Shown: positions 1 through 7,676 of the stretch, in pieces | Layout: every line of letters starts with the position of its first letter | Numbering within the stretch: position 1 is the stretch's first letter | Source: VRUE01 sp050258095 | Lineage (GTDB): Bacteria; Actinomycetota; Thermoleophilia; Solirubrobacterales; 70-9 | Direction of reading: 5' to 3' | Assembly (NCBI GenBank): GCA_050258095.1 | Contig: JBLMYD010000063.1 | Location: 1-37,185 of the forward strand | DNA: 37,185 nucleotides | Position numbers and translations under genes: made by a program | Notes under the pieces: model-generated | Database searches by the model: none | What the model was told of the DNA's origin: nothing | What the model saw: the letters and a program-made list of their open reading frames with translations, nothing else

Positions 1-28
1 CCCCCCCCCCCCCCCCCCCCCCCCCCCC
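1..28. other. Homopolymeric C run at window edge
   Basis: Twenty-eight consecutive C residues open the window. They are directly followed by a 17-nt sequence that also forms the right end of the palindromic element at 12808-12900. The run falls inside the expected ribD coding region, where it would encode only proline. It is most likely a sequencing or assembly artefact at a contig end, possibly where a hairpin blocked reading, rather than genuine coding DNA. Confidence 0.8.
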
Positions 29-121
29 GCGACAGGACCCGCGCGTCTGCAGGCCTTGTCCCGCGCCGTTGAGACGGTCGGGGATGACGTGCTCATCACG
101 GCCAGATTCAAGGAGTGGTGA
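29..121 (+). CDS. ribD: RibD C-terminal fragment (pyrimidine deaminase/reductase), 5'-truncated
   Basis: One frame is open from the window edge to a TGA at 119-121. From base 47 it reads LQALSRAVETVGDDVLITAR and then FKEW. The 'VGDDVLI' strand followed by a short tail is what the reductase domain of RibD (second and third steps of riboflavin synthesis) typically ends with, and ribD normally lies directly before ribE. The stop codon is 2 nt before the preferred ribE start, as expected for an operon. Only about 25 residues are natural-looking. The preceding codons (29-46) match the tail of a palindromic repeat and then the poly-C run, so the gene is cut or interrupted here. Confidence 0.6.
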   Translation, partial: ATGPARLQALSRAVETVGDDVLITARFKEW

Positions 122-123
122 GC

Positions 124-729
124 GTGTTCACGGGGTTGACCCAAGATGTGGGGAGAGTCGAGGCAGTCGATGCAGATGGCGATGGCGCTCGAATCCGGGT
201 CGCGACGAAGCTGGCGGCGGAGATTGCCGAGGGGGATTCGGTGGCTGTGAACGGCGTTTGTCTCACTGCTACCGCCGTCGATGCTGAGAGCTTTGAGACA
301 GAGGCGATGAATCAGACGCTTGGCGTCACTGCCCTGGGTGCTCTTGGTTCCGGAGCTCGCGTCAACCTCGAGCTGGCGATGAAAGCCTCCGACCGACTCG
401 GCGGCCACATCGTCCAGGGGCACGCCGACGGGGTGGGGGAGGTCGTCGCGGTCGAGGAGGACGGGTTCGCCCGGCGGCTGCGTGTGGGGCTCGGGCCCGA
501 GCTGCTGCGCTACGTGGTCGCCAAGGGCTCGATCGCGCTCAACGGGGTCAGCCTGACTGTCGCGGATTTGGGCGATTCTTGGGCTGCTGTTTCCCTGATC
601 CCAGAGACCATGGAGCGGACCAACCTCGGCGAGCTCGCGCCGGGGGACAAGCTAAACGTCGAGTGTGACGTGGTGGCGAAGTACGTGGAGCGTTTGCTGG
701 CACCATTCGCCGGAAAGGAGAAGCCGTGA
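124..729 (+). CDS. ribE: Riboflavin synthase, alpha chain
   Basis: Catalyses dismutation of two 6,7-dimethyl-8-ribityllumazines to riboflavin plus the pyrimidine that RibH reuses. The 201-aa protein has the family's two tandem lumazine-binding repeats: repeat 1 opens with MFTGLTQDVG and contains AVNGVCLTA, and repeat 2 contains GGHIVQGHADGVG and ALNGVSLTV. Length is typical for the family. GTG at 124 is chosen because it gives the usual MFTG start and lies 8 nt after AAGGAG (110-115). GTG at 115 or 118 would overlap that Shine-Dalgarno. The stop overlaps the ribBA start (GTGA). The first half has noticeably more A/T in third codon positions than ribBA. Identification is secure. Confidence 0.95.
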   Translation: MFTGLTQDVGRVEAVDADGDGARIRVATKLAAEIAEGDSVAVNGVCLTATAVDAESFETEAMNQTLGVTALGALGSGARVNLELAMKASDRLGGHIVQGHADGVGEVVAVEEDGFARRLRVGLGPELLRYVVAKGSIALNGVSLTVADLGDSWAAVSLIPETMERTNLGELAPGDKLNVECDVVAKYVERLLAPFAGKEKP

Positions 730-2060
730 GCCAGATGACGGAGCCGCAGGAGACAGAGCAGAGTCGGACCGGGACGGAGAGCCCGTTCGCGAAGATCGAG
801 GAGGCGATCGAGGAGATCCGGCAGGGCCGAATGGTCGTCGTTTGCGACGACGAGGATCGCGAGAACGAGGGCGATCTGACGATGGCGGCCCAGTTCGCGA
901 CGCCGGAGGCGATCAACTTCATGGCCAAGGAGGCACGCGGCCTGATCTGCCTGGCGCTGACGCCGGAGCGCTGCGACGAGCTTGGCCTCAACCTGATGGC
1001 CGCCAAGAACGAGACGCCGCTTCAGACTGCCTTCACCGTCGCGATAGAGGCTCGCGAGGGCGTGACGACCGGGATCTCGGCTGCCGACCGGGCGCGCACG
1101 ATCCAGGTCGCGGTCGACCCGAACGCGAGTCCGCACGACCTGGTCCAGCCCGGCCACGTCTTCCCCCTCAAGGCCAAGTCGGGGGGCGTTCTCGAGCGGA
1201 CGGGGCAGACCGAGGCCGCCGTCGACCTCGCGCGCATGGCGGGTCTCAACCCCGCCGGCGTCATCTGCGAGGTGATGAACGAGGACGGGACGATGGCCCG
1301 CGTACCGGACCTGGTCCCCTACTGCGAGCGCCACGGCCTGAAGATGATCACGGTCGCCGACCTGATCGCCTACCGGCGCCGCACCGAGAAGCTGGTCGAA
1401 CGGGTGGTCGATACGGCGCTGCCGACCGAGTTCGGCGACTTCACCGCGGTCGGCTACCGCTCGCTTGTCGACGACAAGCACCACGTGGCGATGGTCAAGG
1501 GCGACGTCGACGGCGCCGAGGACGTGCTCGTCCGCGTCCACAGCGAGTGCCTGACCGGCGACGTCTTCCACAGCATGCGCTGCGACTGCGGCGAGCAGCT
1601 GGTCGCGGCGCTGACCCAGATCGAGCGCGAGGGCCGCGGCGTCCTCCTCTACCTCTCCCAAGAGGGACGGGGGATCGGCCTGCTCAACAAGCTGCGCGCC
1701 TACAAGCTGCAGGAGGAGGGAGTCGATACGGTCGAGGCCAACCTCAAGCTCGGCCTGCCCGCCGACCTGCGCGACTACGGGATCGGCGCCCAGATCCTCG
1801 TCGACCTCGGCCTGACCAGCATCCGCATCCTCACCAACAACCCGAAGAAGATCCACGGCCTCGAGGGCTACGGGCTCTCGGTCACCGAGCAGGTGCCGAT
1901 CGAGTCGGTGCCCAACGCGCACAACGAGGCCTACCTGCGGGCCAAGCGCGACAAGATGGGTCACTCGCTCCATCATCAGGGCCTGGCCTTCGACGAGGAG
2001 ATGATCCGCGACGAGGACGAGCGCGACGCAGCAGGCGGGAGCGAGGCGGCGGGTGGCTGA
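726..2060 (+). CDS. ribBA: Bifunctional 3,4-dihydroxy-2-butanone 4-phosphate synthase / GTP cyclohydrolase II
   Basis: Provides both precursors of the lumazine ring: the 4-carbon unit from ribulose 5-phosphate and the pyrimidine from GTP. The N-terminal half (about residues 20-220) carries the RibB acidic motif DDEDRENEGD and the later HVFPL segment. The C-terminal half (about 230-425) has the GTP cyclohydrolase II zinc site ECLTGDVFHSMRCDCG, the loop SQEGRGIGL and the end LTNNPKKI. The start GTG at 726 is placed by AAAGGAG at 714-720, and ATG at 735 would be too far from it. The gene overlaps ribE by 4 nt and ribH by 8 nt, so the three are almost certainly translationally coupled. 444 aa is normal for RibBA. 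Confidence 0.96.
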   Translation: MSQMTEPQETEQSRTGTESPFAKIEEAIEEIRQGRMVVVCDDEDRENEGDLTMAAQFATPEAINFMAKEARGLICLALTPERCDELGLNLMAAKNETPLQTAFTVAIEAREGVTTGISAADRARTIQVAVDPNASPHDLVQPGHVFPLKAKSGGVLERTGQTEAAVDLARMAGLNPAGVICEVMNEDGTMARVPDLVPYCERHGLKMITVADLIAYRRRTEKLVERVVDTALPTEFGDFTAVGYRSLVDDKHHVAMVKGDVDGAEDVLVRVHSECLTGDVFHSMRCDCGEQLVAALTQIEREGRGVLLYLSQEGRGIGLLNKLRAYKLQEEGVDTVEANLKLGLPADLRDYGIGAQILVDLGLTSIRILTNNPKKIHGLEGYGLSVTEQVPIESVPNAHNEAYLRAKRDKMGHSLHHQGLAFDEEMIRDEDERDAAGGSEAAGG

Positions 2061-2571
2061 GTCGGGCGCCTTCCTCGAGGCGTTCAGCGACGAGGAGAGG
2101 GAGGAGCTGGCGGGGCGGCGCTTCGCCGTCTGCGTCGGCCGCTTCTACGAGGACCTGGCGGAACGCCTGCTGGCGGGCGCGCGCGAAGGCTTCGAGCTGG
2201 CCGGCGTGCCGGCCTCCTCGGTCAGCGAGGTCTCGGTGCCGGGCGCCTACGAGCTGCCCTTCGCGGCCAAGCTGCACGCCACCACCGGCACGATCGACGG
2301 CGTCGCCTGTCTCGGCGTCGTCATCCGCGGCGAGACCGACCACTACGACTTCGTCTGCGCCGAGGCCGCCCGCGGCATCCAGGACGTCCAGCTGGAAACC
2401 GGCGTCCCCTGCTCCTTCGGCGTGATCACCTGCGACACGATGGAGCAGGCCCTCGCCCGCGCCGGCGGCGGCAAGCGCGACCAGGGCCGCAACGCCGCCC
2501 TCACCGTCGCCCGCATGGCGCTGCTCAAACAGGCGGTCAACCCGTACCGCTGGCAGGTCCGCGACCGTTAG
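2053..2571 (+). CDS. ribH: 6,7-dimethyl-8-ribityllumazine synthase
   Basis: Condenses the products of RibB and RibA/RibD into the lumazine substrate of RibE, usually as an icosahedral or pentameric shell. Seen: VPGAYELP, the GVVIRGETDHYDFVC segment with the conserved catalytic His, FGVITCDTMEQALARAGGG and the closing alanine-rich helix. 172 aa, slightly longer than average through its N-terminus. The GTG start at 2053 lies inside the end of ribBA. The stop (TAG 2569-2571) overlaps the stop of the convergent vapC gene (TTAG, 2568-2571), so the riboflavin operon ends against the toxin gene with no intergenic DNA. Confidence 0.95.
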   Translation: MAESGAFLEAFSDEEREELAGRRFAVCVGRFYEDLAERLLAGAREGFELAGVPASSVSEVSVPGAYELPFAAKLHATTGTIDGVACLGVVIRGETDHYDFVCAEAARGIQDVQLETGVPCSFGVITCDTMEQALARAGGGKRDQGRNAALTVARMALLKQAVNPYRWQVRDR

Positions 2572-2945
2572 GCCGGCATTGTGGCGATCGGGTAGCGGTG
2601 GAGCATCCGATCCGACGTGACAAGGGTCAATTTCTCGACCTGTGCTTGAGCCACGAGCATCCGGTCGAAGGGGTCGTGGTGCACGCTGGGAAGCGACTCG
2701 ACCGCCAGGGCGTGATCGAGGGTCAGGGGCAGGGACTGGAAGCTCTTTTCGTCCAGGGTCCGGGTGAGGTCGCCGTGCAGGTTGAGTTTGCCCTTGGCCC
2801 GCTTGAGTCCGATCTCCCAAGCGCTGATCACGCTGACCAAGATCTCGTTTGAGCCGTCGCCGATTTCTTCGGTCGCTCGCGTGGAAAGCATCTGTGGTGC
2901 GGCGAGCGTCCAGATCAGCGCGTTCGTGTCGAGCAGCAGCCTCAC
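2568..2945 (-). CDS. PIN-domain toxin, VapC type
   Basis: Predicted ribonuclease toxin of a type II toxin-antitoxin pair. The 125-aa protein starts VRLLLDTNALIW, with the first PIN acidic residue at Asp6. The remaining acidic positions fit Glu44 in SAWEIGLK, Asp91/Asp94 in HHDPFDRML and Asp112 in TSDRML, so the active site looks complete. GTG at 2945 is chosen because it gives the standard N-terminus and overlaps the antitoxin stop codon by 4 nt; an earlier start would read through the antitoxin end. It follows the antitoxin gene in one transcript. The RNA target cannot be told from sequence. Confidence 0.88.
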   Translation of the reverse strand: MRLLLDTNALIWTLAAPQMLSTRATEEIGDGSNEILVSVISAWEIGLKRAKGKLNLHGDLTRTLDEKSFQSLPLTLDHALAVESLPSVHHDPFDRMLVAQAQVEKLTLVTSDRMLHRYPIATMPA

Positions 2946-3238
2946 TCCGGTTGCCGCTTCCACTCGTCGGGCCACTCCTCTTCGGGGCCATAGAATTCTT
3001 CGGCGATTTCCTGGTCGACCTTCTTCATCTCCTCCTCGGAGACCATCCAGAAATCCTTCTCCCAGCCGCCGAGCTTGCGCTTCCCCGGCTTCGCTTGAGG
3101 CACGGGCACGAGCTTCGCCGCCGGCTTGCCGGCGCGGGTGATCACGATCTGCTCGCCGCCCTCGACCCGGGCGACCAGCCGCGAAAGCTGCGTCTTCGCT
3201 TCGTGCATGTTCACGCTGTCCAAGTCCTCGGCGGCCAT
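2942..3238 (-). CDS. Phd/YefM-family antitoxin
   Basis: Cognate antitoxin of the PIN toxin. Residues 10-45 (MHEAKTQLSRLVARVEGGEQ, then the strand IVITRAGKPAAKLVP) are the Phd/YefM DNA-binding fold. The C-terminal half is acidic and Trp-rich (WEKDFWMVSEEE, WPDEW) and would be the flexible toxin-binding tail. A G-rich Shine-Dalgarno (GGGGGGAGAG) lies just upstream on the minus strand. The gene is divergent from rpmB, and the inverted repeat at 3277-3299 between them is a candidate autoregulatory operator. In this family the antitoxin, or the complex, normally represses its own promoter; that is family knowledge and not shown here. Confidence 0.88.
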   Translation of the reverse strand: MAAEDLDSVNMHEAKTQLSRLVARVEGGEQIVITRAGKPAAKLVPVPQAKPGKRKLGGWEKDFWMVSEEEMKKVDQEIAEEFYGPEEEWPDEWKRQPE

Positions 3239-3276
3239 TTCTCTCCCCCCTCTGGATGGGAGTCGTCGATCTTTCG

Positions 3277-3299
3277 CAGTTAGTCCACTTAGCTAACTG
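3277..3299. promoter_or_regulatory. Candidate operator: CAGTTAG-9 nt-CTAACTG inverted repeat
   Basis: Perfect 7-bp inverted repeat with centres 16 bp apart, in the 87-bp gap between the antitoxin and rpmB. Position and symmetry suit a dimeric Phd-type repressor. It also covers the region where the -35 of the rpmB promoter should lie (about 3287-3292), so binding might affect both genes. Inference from layout only. Confidence 0.5.
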
Positions 3300-3309
3300 A
3301 GGATAACGC

Positions 3310-3315
3310 TACCAT
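3310..3315 (+). promoter_or_regulatory. -10 box TACCAT of rpmB
   Basis: TACCAT ends 10 nt before the rpmB ATG, and no Shine-Dalgarno is visible. The same hexamer occurs at the same distance before rpmF. A leaderless or 3-4 nt leader transcript is inferred. Confidence 0.5.
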
Positions 3316-3325
3316 CCCCGACCCG

Positions 3326-3517
3326 ATGGCCAAGGTCTGTCACAGCTGCGGCAAGAAGCCGGCGTTCGGCCAGTCGCGCAGCCACTCGATGGTCGCGACC
3401 AAGCGACGCTTCGACCCGAACCTGCAGAAGGTGCGGATCGAGGAGAACGGTCGCAAGCTGCGCACCTACGTCTGCACGCGCTGCCTCAAGGCCAACAAGG
3501 TCACCAAGGCTGCTTGA
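3326..3517 (+). CDS. rpmB: 50S ribosomal protein L28
   Basis: 63-aa protein of the large ribosomal subunit. It has the zinc-binding arrangement of a C+ paralogue: Cys pair CHSC near the N-terminus and CTRC near residues 51-54. It also has the family core KKPAFGQSRSHS and KRRFDPNLQKVRI. ATG at 3326 is the only sensible start. In many bacteria rpmB is followed by the Asp23/FakA/recG cluster. Here the same neighbours follow, but an MMPL gene and a palindromic element lie between and no Asp23 gene is seen. Confidence 0.96.
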   Translation: MAKVCHSCGKKPAFGQSRSHSMVATKRRFDPNLQKVRIEENGRKLRTYVCTRCLKANKVTKAA

Positions 3518-3629
3518 GCTTGTTGCGAGGCCCGGAAGCTCTACTTCTCTCGGTGCCCGACCCATGAGGCAGCGCGCCCGGCACTCCGGTTCCAAAGGTT
3601 GAGTGCTTCGAGAGTTCTTGACGCTACGT

Positions 3630-3774
3630 GGGGGATGCCGGTCCCCCTCACCGGGAATGTCGCGAAGCGGCCTATGCAATCCGGTTCCTGCGCGGCGTCA
3701 GCCGCGCTCTAAATTCACCCCATGCGCGCAGCGCATGGGGTGTCAATTCCCGGGGAGGGGGACCGGCATCCCCC
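3630..3774. repeat. Long palindromic element (145 bp)
   Basis: Arms 3630-3658 and 3746-3774 are 29 bp each and complementary with one mismatch, opening GGGGGATGCCGGTCCCCC. Nested inside are a perfect 11-bp hairpin (ACCCCATGCGC, 3-nt loop, 3717-3741) and a GCGCGGC/GCCGCGC hairpin (about 3691-3707). The right arm ends 3 bp before the stop codon of the minus-strand MMPL gene. With 3518-3629, which shows no gene, this fills the gap between rpmB and mmpL. It may also terminate both converging transcripts. Confidence 0.8.
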
Positions 3775-3777
3775 GAC

Positions 3778-5988
3778 TCAGATCTCGGACTCCCCTAGCG
3801 CCGGCTCGGAAGTCGGATGCACACCCTCGCCCGCGTGGGCGGGCGGCGCCTCCTGCGGCTCGACGTGGAGGCGGGGGAGGAGGCGGTCGAGCCAGGCCGG
3901 CAGCCACCAGGCGCGGGGGCCGAAGAGCTGCATGATCGCCGGCACCAGGACGGTGCGGATGACGACGGCGTCGATCAGGACGGCGGCCGAGAGGCCGAGG
4001 CCGAAGAGCTTGATGATGCGGTCTTCGCCGAGCATGAAGGAGGCGAAGACGGTGACCATGATCGCCGCCGCTGCGGTGATCACGCGGCCGGTGAGGGCGA
4101 GACCGCGGGTGACCGCGGCCTGCTCGTCGTGCGTCGCCTCCCATTCCTCGTGGATGCGCGACATCAGGAAGACCTCGTAGTCCATCGAGAGGCCGAAGAC
4201 GATCGCGAAGAGGAAGACCGGCAGGAAGGCCTCGATCGGGCCGGTGCCGTCGAGGCCGATCAGGCCGCCGAGCCAGCCCCACTGGAAGACGGCGACGACG
4301 AGGCCGAAGGCGGCGCCGATCGAGAGCAGGTTCATCAGCATCGCCTTCAGCGGCACCAGGATCGAGCGGAAGACGGTCATCAGCAGCAGCGCCGAGAGCA
4401 GGACGACGACGCCGATGAAGAGCGGCAGCTTTTCGGTCAGGACGTTGCCGAAGTCCTCGAAGATCGCGGTGATGCCGCCGACGTAGACGGTCGCTCCGGT
4501 GCGTCCCTCGGCAGGCGGGATCACGTCGTCGCGCAGGCGGTTGAGCAGGTCGGTCGTCGCTTCGCTCTGCGGCGAGCTGGTCGGGTAGACCTGGATCACG
4601 CCGACTTCGCGCGAGGGGTTGAGGATCGGCGGCGTGACGCCGGCAACGCCGGCCATTCCGCCGATCTCGCGTCGCAGGCCGACGAGCACCGCGTCTTCGC
4701 CCTTGGCGGGCAGCTTGGCGACCACCTGGAAGGGGCCGTTGAAGCCGGGTCCGAAGCCCTCGGCGAGCAGATCGTAGGCCTTGCGCGTCGTCGTCCCGGC
4801 CGGGTCCGAGCCGGCGTCCGAGGAGCCGAGCCGCAGCGAGAGGGCGGGGATGCAGAGGAGGACGAGCAGGCCGCCCGAGAGCAGCATCGCCGCCACCGGG
4901 TGGCGCTGGATCGTCGCGCTCCAGCGGTACCAGCGGCCGAGCTCCAGCTCGCTGACCGCGCGGCGTTTGCCGAGGCCCGGGATGCGCAGGCGGTCGACCC
5001 GCCGCCCGGCGATCGTCAGCAGCGCCGGCAGCAGGGTGAGGGCGGCGATCATCGTCATCGTCACCGCCAGCGCCGCGGCGATCGCCACTCCGTAGAGGAA
5101 GGTGACGCCGAGCAGCAGCATCCCGAGCAGCGAGATGATCACGGTCAGGCCGGCGAAGAGGACCGCGCGCCCGGCGGTGTCGATCGCCCGCGCCGCCGCC
5201 GGCTGCGGGTCGAGCCCTTCGTCGAGCCCGTTGCGGAAGCGGGTGAGGATGAAGAGCGCATAGTCGATGCCGACGCCGAGGCCGATCATCGCCGCCAGCT
5301 GGATGGCGAAGTCGGCGGTGTCGAAGACGTGGGTGCCGAGCACGACCAGGCTGATGCCGACGCCGAGGGCGAAGAGGGCGGTGAGGATCGGCAGCCCCAT
5401 CGCCACCACCGAGCCGAAGGTGAAGAGCAGGATCACCATCGCCGCGCCGAGGCCGATCATGAAAGAGGTGTCGCCGCCTTCTTCCTGGCGCACCTCCTCG
5501 ATCGGCTGGCCGCCGAGCTCGACCTCGAGGCCGGCGCCGGCCGCGCCCCGGGCGATCGTCATCACGCGTTCGACGTTCGCCTTGCCGATGTCCTTGCCGT
5601 GCTTGTCGAACTGGACGGTGGCGTAGGCGATCTTGCCGTCGGGCGAGATGCCGCCGGCGCCGGGCCCGGCGTAGGGGCTCGCCACTTCGCTCACGTGCGG
5701 CACCTTCGCGATCGCGGCGAAGGCGGCTGACATCTGGCGCCGCACGGCCGGCGCTGCAACTCCGGCGTCGGCCTTGTAGACGATCTGCGCCGCTTCGCCG
5801 GACTGCGCCGGGAAGCGGTTTTCGAGCAGCTCGACCGCGCGCTGCGAATCCGACGAGGGCAGCGAGAAGTTTTCCGTGAAGGCCGTGCCCGCCGAGCCGG
5901 CGGCGAAGCCGGCGAGGACGAGGGCGGCGATCCAGGCGAGGACCACGGTCTTGCGGTGAGTCGTCGTCCAGTTGGCGAGACGTCGCAT
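3778..5988 (-). CDS. MMPL/RND-family membrane transporter
   Basis: 736-aa integral membrane protein of the MMPL branch of the RND superfamily, which exports lipids or hydrophobic compounds using the proton gradient. Two repeats are visible. Each has one N-terminal membrane segment (VVLAWIAALVLAGFAAG; AAMLLSGGLLVLLCI), a periplasmic domain of about 150-180 residues, then a block of five membrane segments. The segments carry the conserved GLGVGIDYALFILTRFR and FGLSMDYEVFLMSRIHEEW. The C-terminal cytoplasmic tail is short and Pro-rich. The stop abuts a palindromic element. The substrate is unknown; an antibiotic-resistance role should not be assumed. ATG at 5988 has a TACGGT box 9 nt upstream. 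Confidence 0.92.
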   Translation of the reverse strand: MRRLANWTTTHRKTVVLAWIAALVLAGFAAGSAGTAFTENFSLPSSDSQRAVELLENRFPAQSGEAAQIVYKADAGVAAPAVRRQMSAAFAAIAKVPHVSEVASPYAGPGAGGISPDGKIAYATVQFDKHGKDIGKANVERVMTIARGAAGAGLEVELGGQPIEEVRQEEGGDTSFMIGLGAAMVILLFTFGSVVAMGLPILTALFALGVGISLVVLGTHVFDTADFAIQLAAMIGLGVGIDYALFILTRFRNGLDEGLDPQPAAARAIDTAGRAVLFAGLTVIISLLGMLLLGVTFLYGVAIAAALAVTMTMIAALTLLPALLTIAGRRVDRLRIPGLGKRRAVSELELGRWYRWSATIQRHPVAAMLLSGGLLVLLCIPALSLRLGSSDAGSDPAGTTTRKAYDLLAEGFGPGFNGPFQVVAKLPAKGEDAVLVGLRREIGGMAGVAGVTPPILNPSREVGVIQVYPTSSPQSEATTDLLNRLRDDVIPPAEGRTGATVYVGGITAIFEDFGNVLTEKLPLFIGVVVLLSALLLMTVFRSILVPLKAMLMNLLSIGAAFGLVVAVFQWGWLGGLIGLDGTGPIEAFLPVFLFAIVFGLSMDYEVFLMSRIHEEWEATHDEQAAVTRGLALTGRVITAAAAIMVTVFASFMLGEDRIIKLFGLGLSAAVLIDAVVIRTVLVPAIMQLFGPRAWWLPAWLDRLLPRLHVEPQEAPPAHAGEGVHPTSEPALGESEI

Positions 5989-6044
5989 GAACGGATGACC
6001 GTAGCGAACGGGTCGGCCCGCCGCGAGGGATAGATTTCGGGGCG
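5989..6044. promoter_or_regulatory. 56-bp divergent promoter region
   Basis: On the minus strand TACGGT (6003-5998) lies 9 nt before the mmpL ATG. On the plus strand TAGATT (6031-6036) lies 8 nt before the DAK-gene ATG. Neither gene has a Shine-Dalgarno, so both transcripts would be nearly leaderless. Confidence 0.5.
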
Positions 6045-7676
6045 ATGTCAGATCCCTCGATCGCGCGCTTCCGGCGCGTAATCACGTCCGCCTACGCGCA
6101 CCTCGAGGAGCGTCGTCAGGAGGTAAACGACCTCAACGTCTTCCCGGTCGCCGACGGCGACACCGGCGACAACATGGCGATGACGATGCGCGCCTTGATG
6201 GAGGAGCTCGACCGGCTCGACGGGCTCGCGGACGACGAGGTCGAGCGCACGCGCCTGGTCCAGGCGCTGGCCCGCGCCGCCCTGATGGGCGCCCGCGGCA
6301 ACTCCGGCGTCATCCTCAGCCAGATCGTGCGTGGCGCCGCCGAGGAGCTGGCGAGCCGCCCCGGCGAGCTGGTCGACCCGGTGCTCGTCGCCTCCGCCTT
6401 CGCCGCGGCCGCCGACGCCGCCTACGACTCGGTGCGCGAGCCCGCCGAGGGGACGATGCTGACCGTCTTCCGCGAGATGGCCCACTCGATCGCTCGCCAG
6501 CTCGCCCACCTCGACGCCGACAAGCAGCGCCTCGACAGCGGCGTCAGCGACGCCGAGCAGGACGCGATCCTCGCCGAGGTGCTGGAGCGGGCGATCGCCG
6601 ACGGCCAGCGGGCGGTCGAGCGGACGCCCGAGCAGCTCGACGTGCTGCGCGAGTCCGGCGTCGTCGACGCCGGCGGCCACGGCCTCGTGCTGATCCTCGC
6701 CGGGGTGGTGGCCGGACTGCGCGGCGACGGCGCCTCGGTGCCGGAGGTATCCCACCACGAGGCGCCCCGGCTCAGCCGTCCCCACCACGCGGACAGCCGC
6801 TTCCGCTACTGCACCAACTTCATCGTCTCCGGCGCTCAGCTGAGCAGCCGCGAGTTCCTGCCCCGGCTGGAGGGGCTGGGCGACTCGGTGCTCGTCGTCG
6901 GCGACGAGGCGACGCTCAAGGTCCACGTCCATACCGACGAGCCCGAGGCGGCGGTCGCCCTCTTCGAGGGGGCGGGGGAGGTGACCAACCTCGACGTCGC
7001 CGACATGCGCGAGCAGATCGCCGCCCGGGAGGCGCGGCTGGAGGCCGGCCGGACCGGCGCCCTCGCCGTGGCGGCGGGCGACGGGCTGGAACGCCTCTTC
7101 GGCGATCTCGGCGCCCACGTGGTCCACGGCGGCGAGACGCTCAACCCGTCCACCTACGAGCTGCTGGCCGGGATTCACGAGGTCCCCGCCGAGGAGGTGC
7201 TGGTCTTTCCCAGCTCCTCCAACGTGGTGATGGCGGCGGAGCGGGCCTGCGAGCTCTCCGAGAAGCCGGCTCGGGTGGTCCCCGCGACCTCGCTGCAGAA
7301 GAGCCTGCTGACCCTGATCGAGCTCGACTCCGAGGCGACGGCCGGCGAGAACGCCGAGCGGCTGACGGCGGCGCTGGACACGATCGTCGACGGCGGCGTC
7401 GCTCCCGCGGCCCGCGACGACGCCCAGGGCCGCTTCCGCAGGGGCGACGCGGTCGGCTTCGTCAGCGGCGAGATCGTCGCTTGGGGCGGGGCCGGCTCGA
7501 CCCTGGCGGCGACGATCGAGAGACTTGCCGCGGACGCCGAGATCGTCACGGTGATCGCCGGCGCCGAGGCGCCGATCGCGCTCGACGAGCTCGACCCGCA
7601 CGTGCCCGACGGCGTCGAGATCGAGACCCACGAAGGCGGTCAGCCGAACTACTGGTGGCTGCTCGCGGCGCAGTGA
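6045..7676 (+). CDS. DAK2/DegV-partner fatty-acid kinase (FakA-like, YloV family)
   Basis: In Firmicutes this family (FakA/YloV) phosphorylates fatty acids bound to DegV-type FakB proteins; function here is by homology. The N-terminal DAK2/DhaL domain (about residues 1-200) shows LNVFPVADGDTGDNM, which forms the Mg-ATP site, and ALMGARGNSGVILSQIVRG. The linker contains SGVVDAGGHGLVLILAG, and the C-terminal half is the conserved DAK1-like domain (FPSSSNVVMAAE, ending NYWWLLAA). 543 aa is typical. The stop overlaps the recG GTG start (GTGA), the same DAK-recG pairing as in Firmicutes. No FakB-like gene is in the window. Start chosen at ATG 6045, 8 nt after TAGATT. Confidence 0.9.
   Translation: MSDPSIARFRRVITSAYAHLEERRQEVNDLNVFPVADGDTGDNMAMTMRALMEELDRLDGLADDEVERTRLVQALARAALMGARGNSGVILSQIVRGAAEELASRPGELVDPVLVASAFAAAADAAYDSVREPAEGTMLTVFREMAHSIARQLAHLDADKQRLDSGVSDAEQDAILAEVLERAIADGQRAVERTPEQLDVLRESGVVDAGGHGLVLILAGVVAGLRGDGASVPEVSHHEAPRLSRPHHADSRFRYCTNFIVSGAQLSSREFLPRLEGLGDSVLVVGDEATLKVHVHTDEPEAAVALFEGAGEVTNLDVADMREQIAAREARLEAGRTGALAVAAGDGLERLFGDLGAHVVHGGETLNPSTYELLAGIHEVPAEEVLVFPSSSNVVMAAERACELSEKPARVVPATSLQKSLLTLIELDSEATAGENAERLTAALDTIVDGGVAPAARDDAQGRFRRGDAVGFVSGEIVAWGGAGSTLAATIERLAADAEIVTVIAGAEAPIALDELDPHVPDGVEIETHEGGQPNYWWLLAAQ

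Noticed and set aside
1..28. Poly-C run as a biological tract (phase-variable or regulatory)
   Set aside because: It is at the very edge, 28 identical bases, within expected ribD coding sequence; artefact is the simpler explanation.
510..1976. 488-codon minus-strand open frame opposite ribE/ribBA
   Set aside because: Shadow of the ribBA coding strand; composition (Val/Asp/Leu/Arg) is that of an antisense frame and there is no domain.
2568..3238. Toxin-antitoxin pair as part of a defence island
   Set aside because: Neighbours on both sides are core metabolism and ribosomal genes; no other defence gene is seen.
3817..5730. 637-codon plus-strand open frame opposite the MMPL gene
   Set aside because: Codon-mirror shadow of a G+C-rich gene: the product is Asp/Glu/Arg/Gly-rich with no recognisable domain, while the minus strand encodes a full MMPL protein with membrane segments.
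3778..5988. MMPL gene as a resistance determinant
   Set aside because: The family is broad and the substrate cannot be read from sequence.
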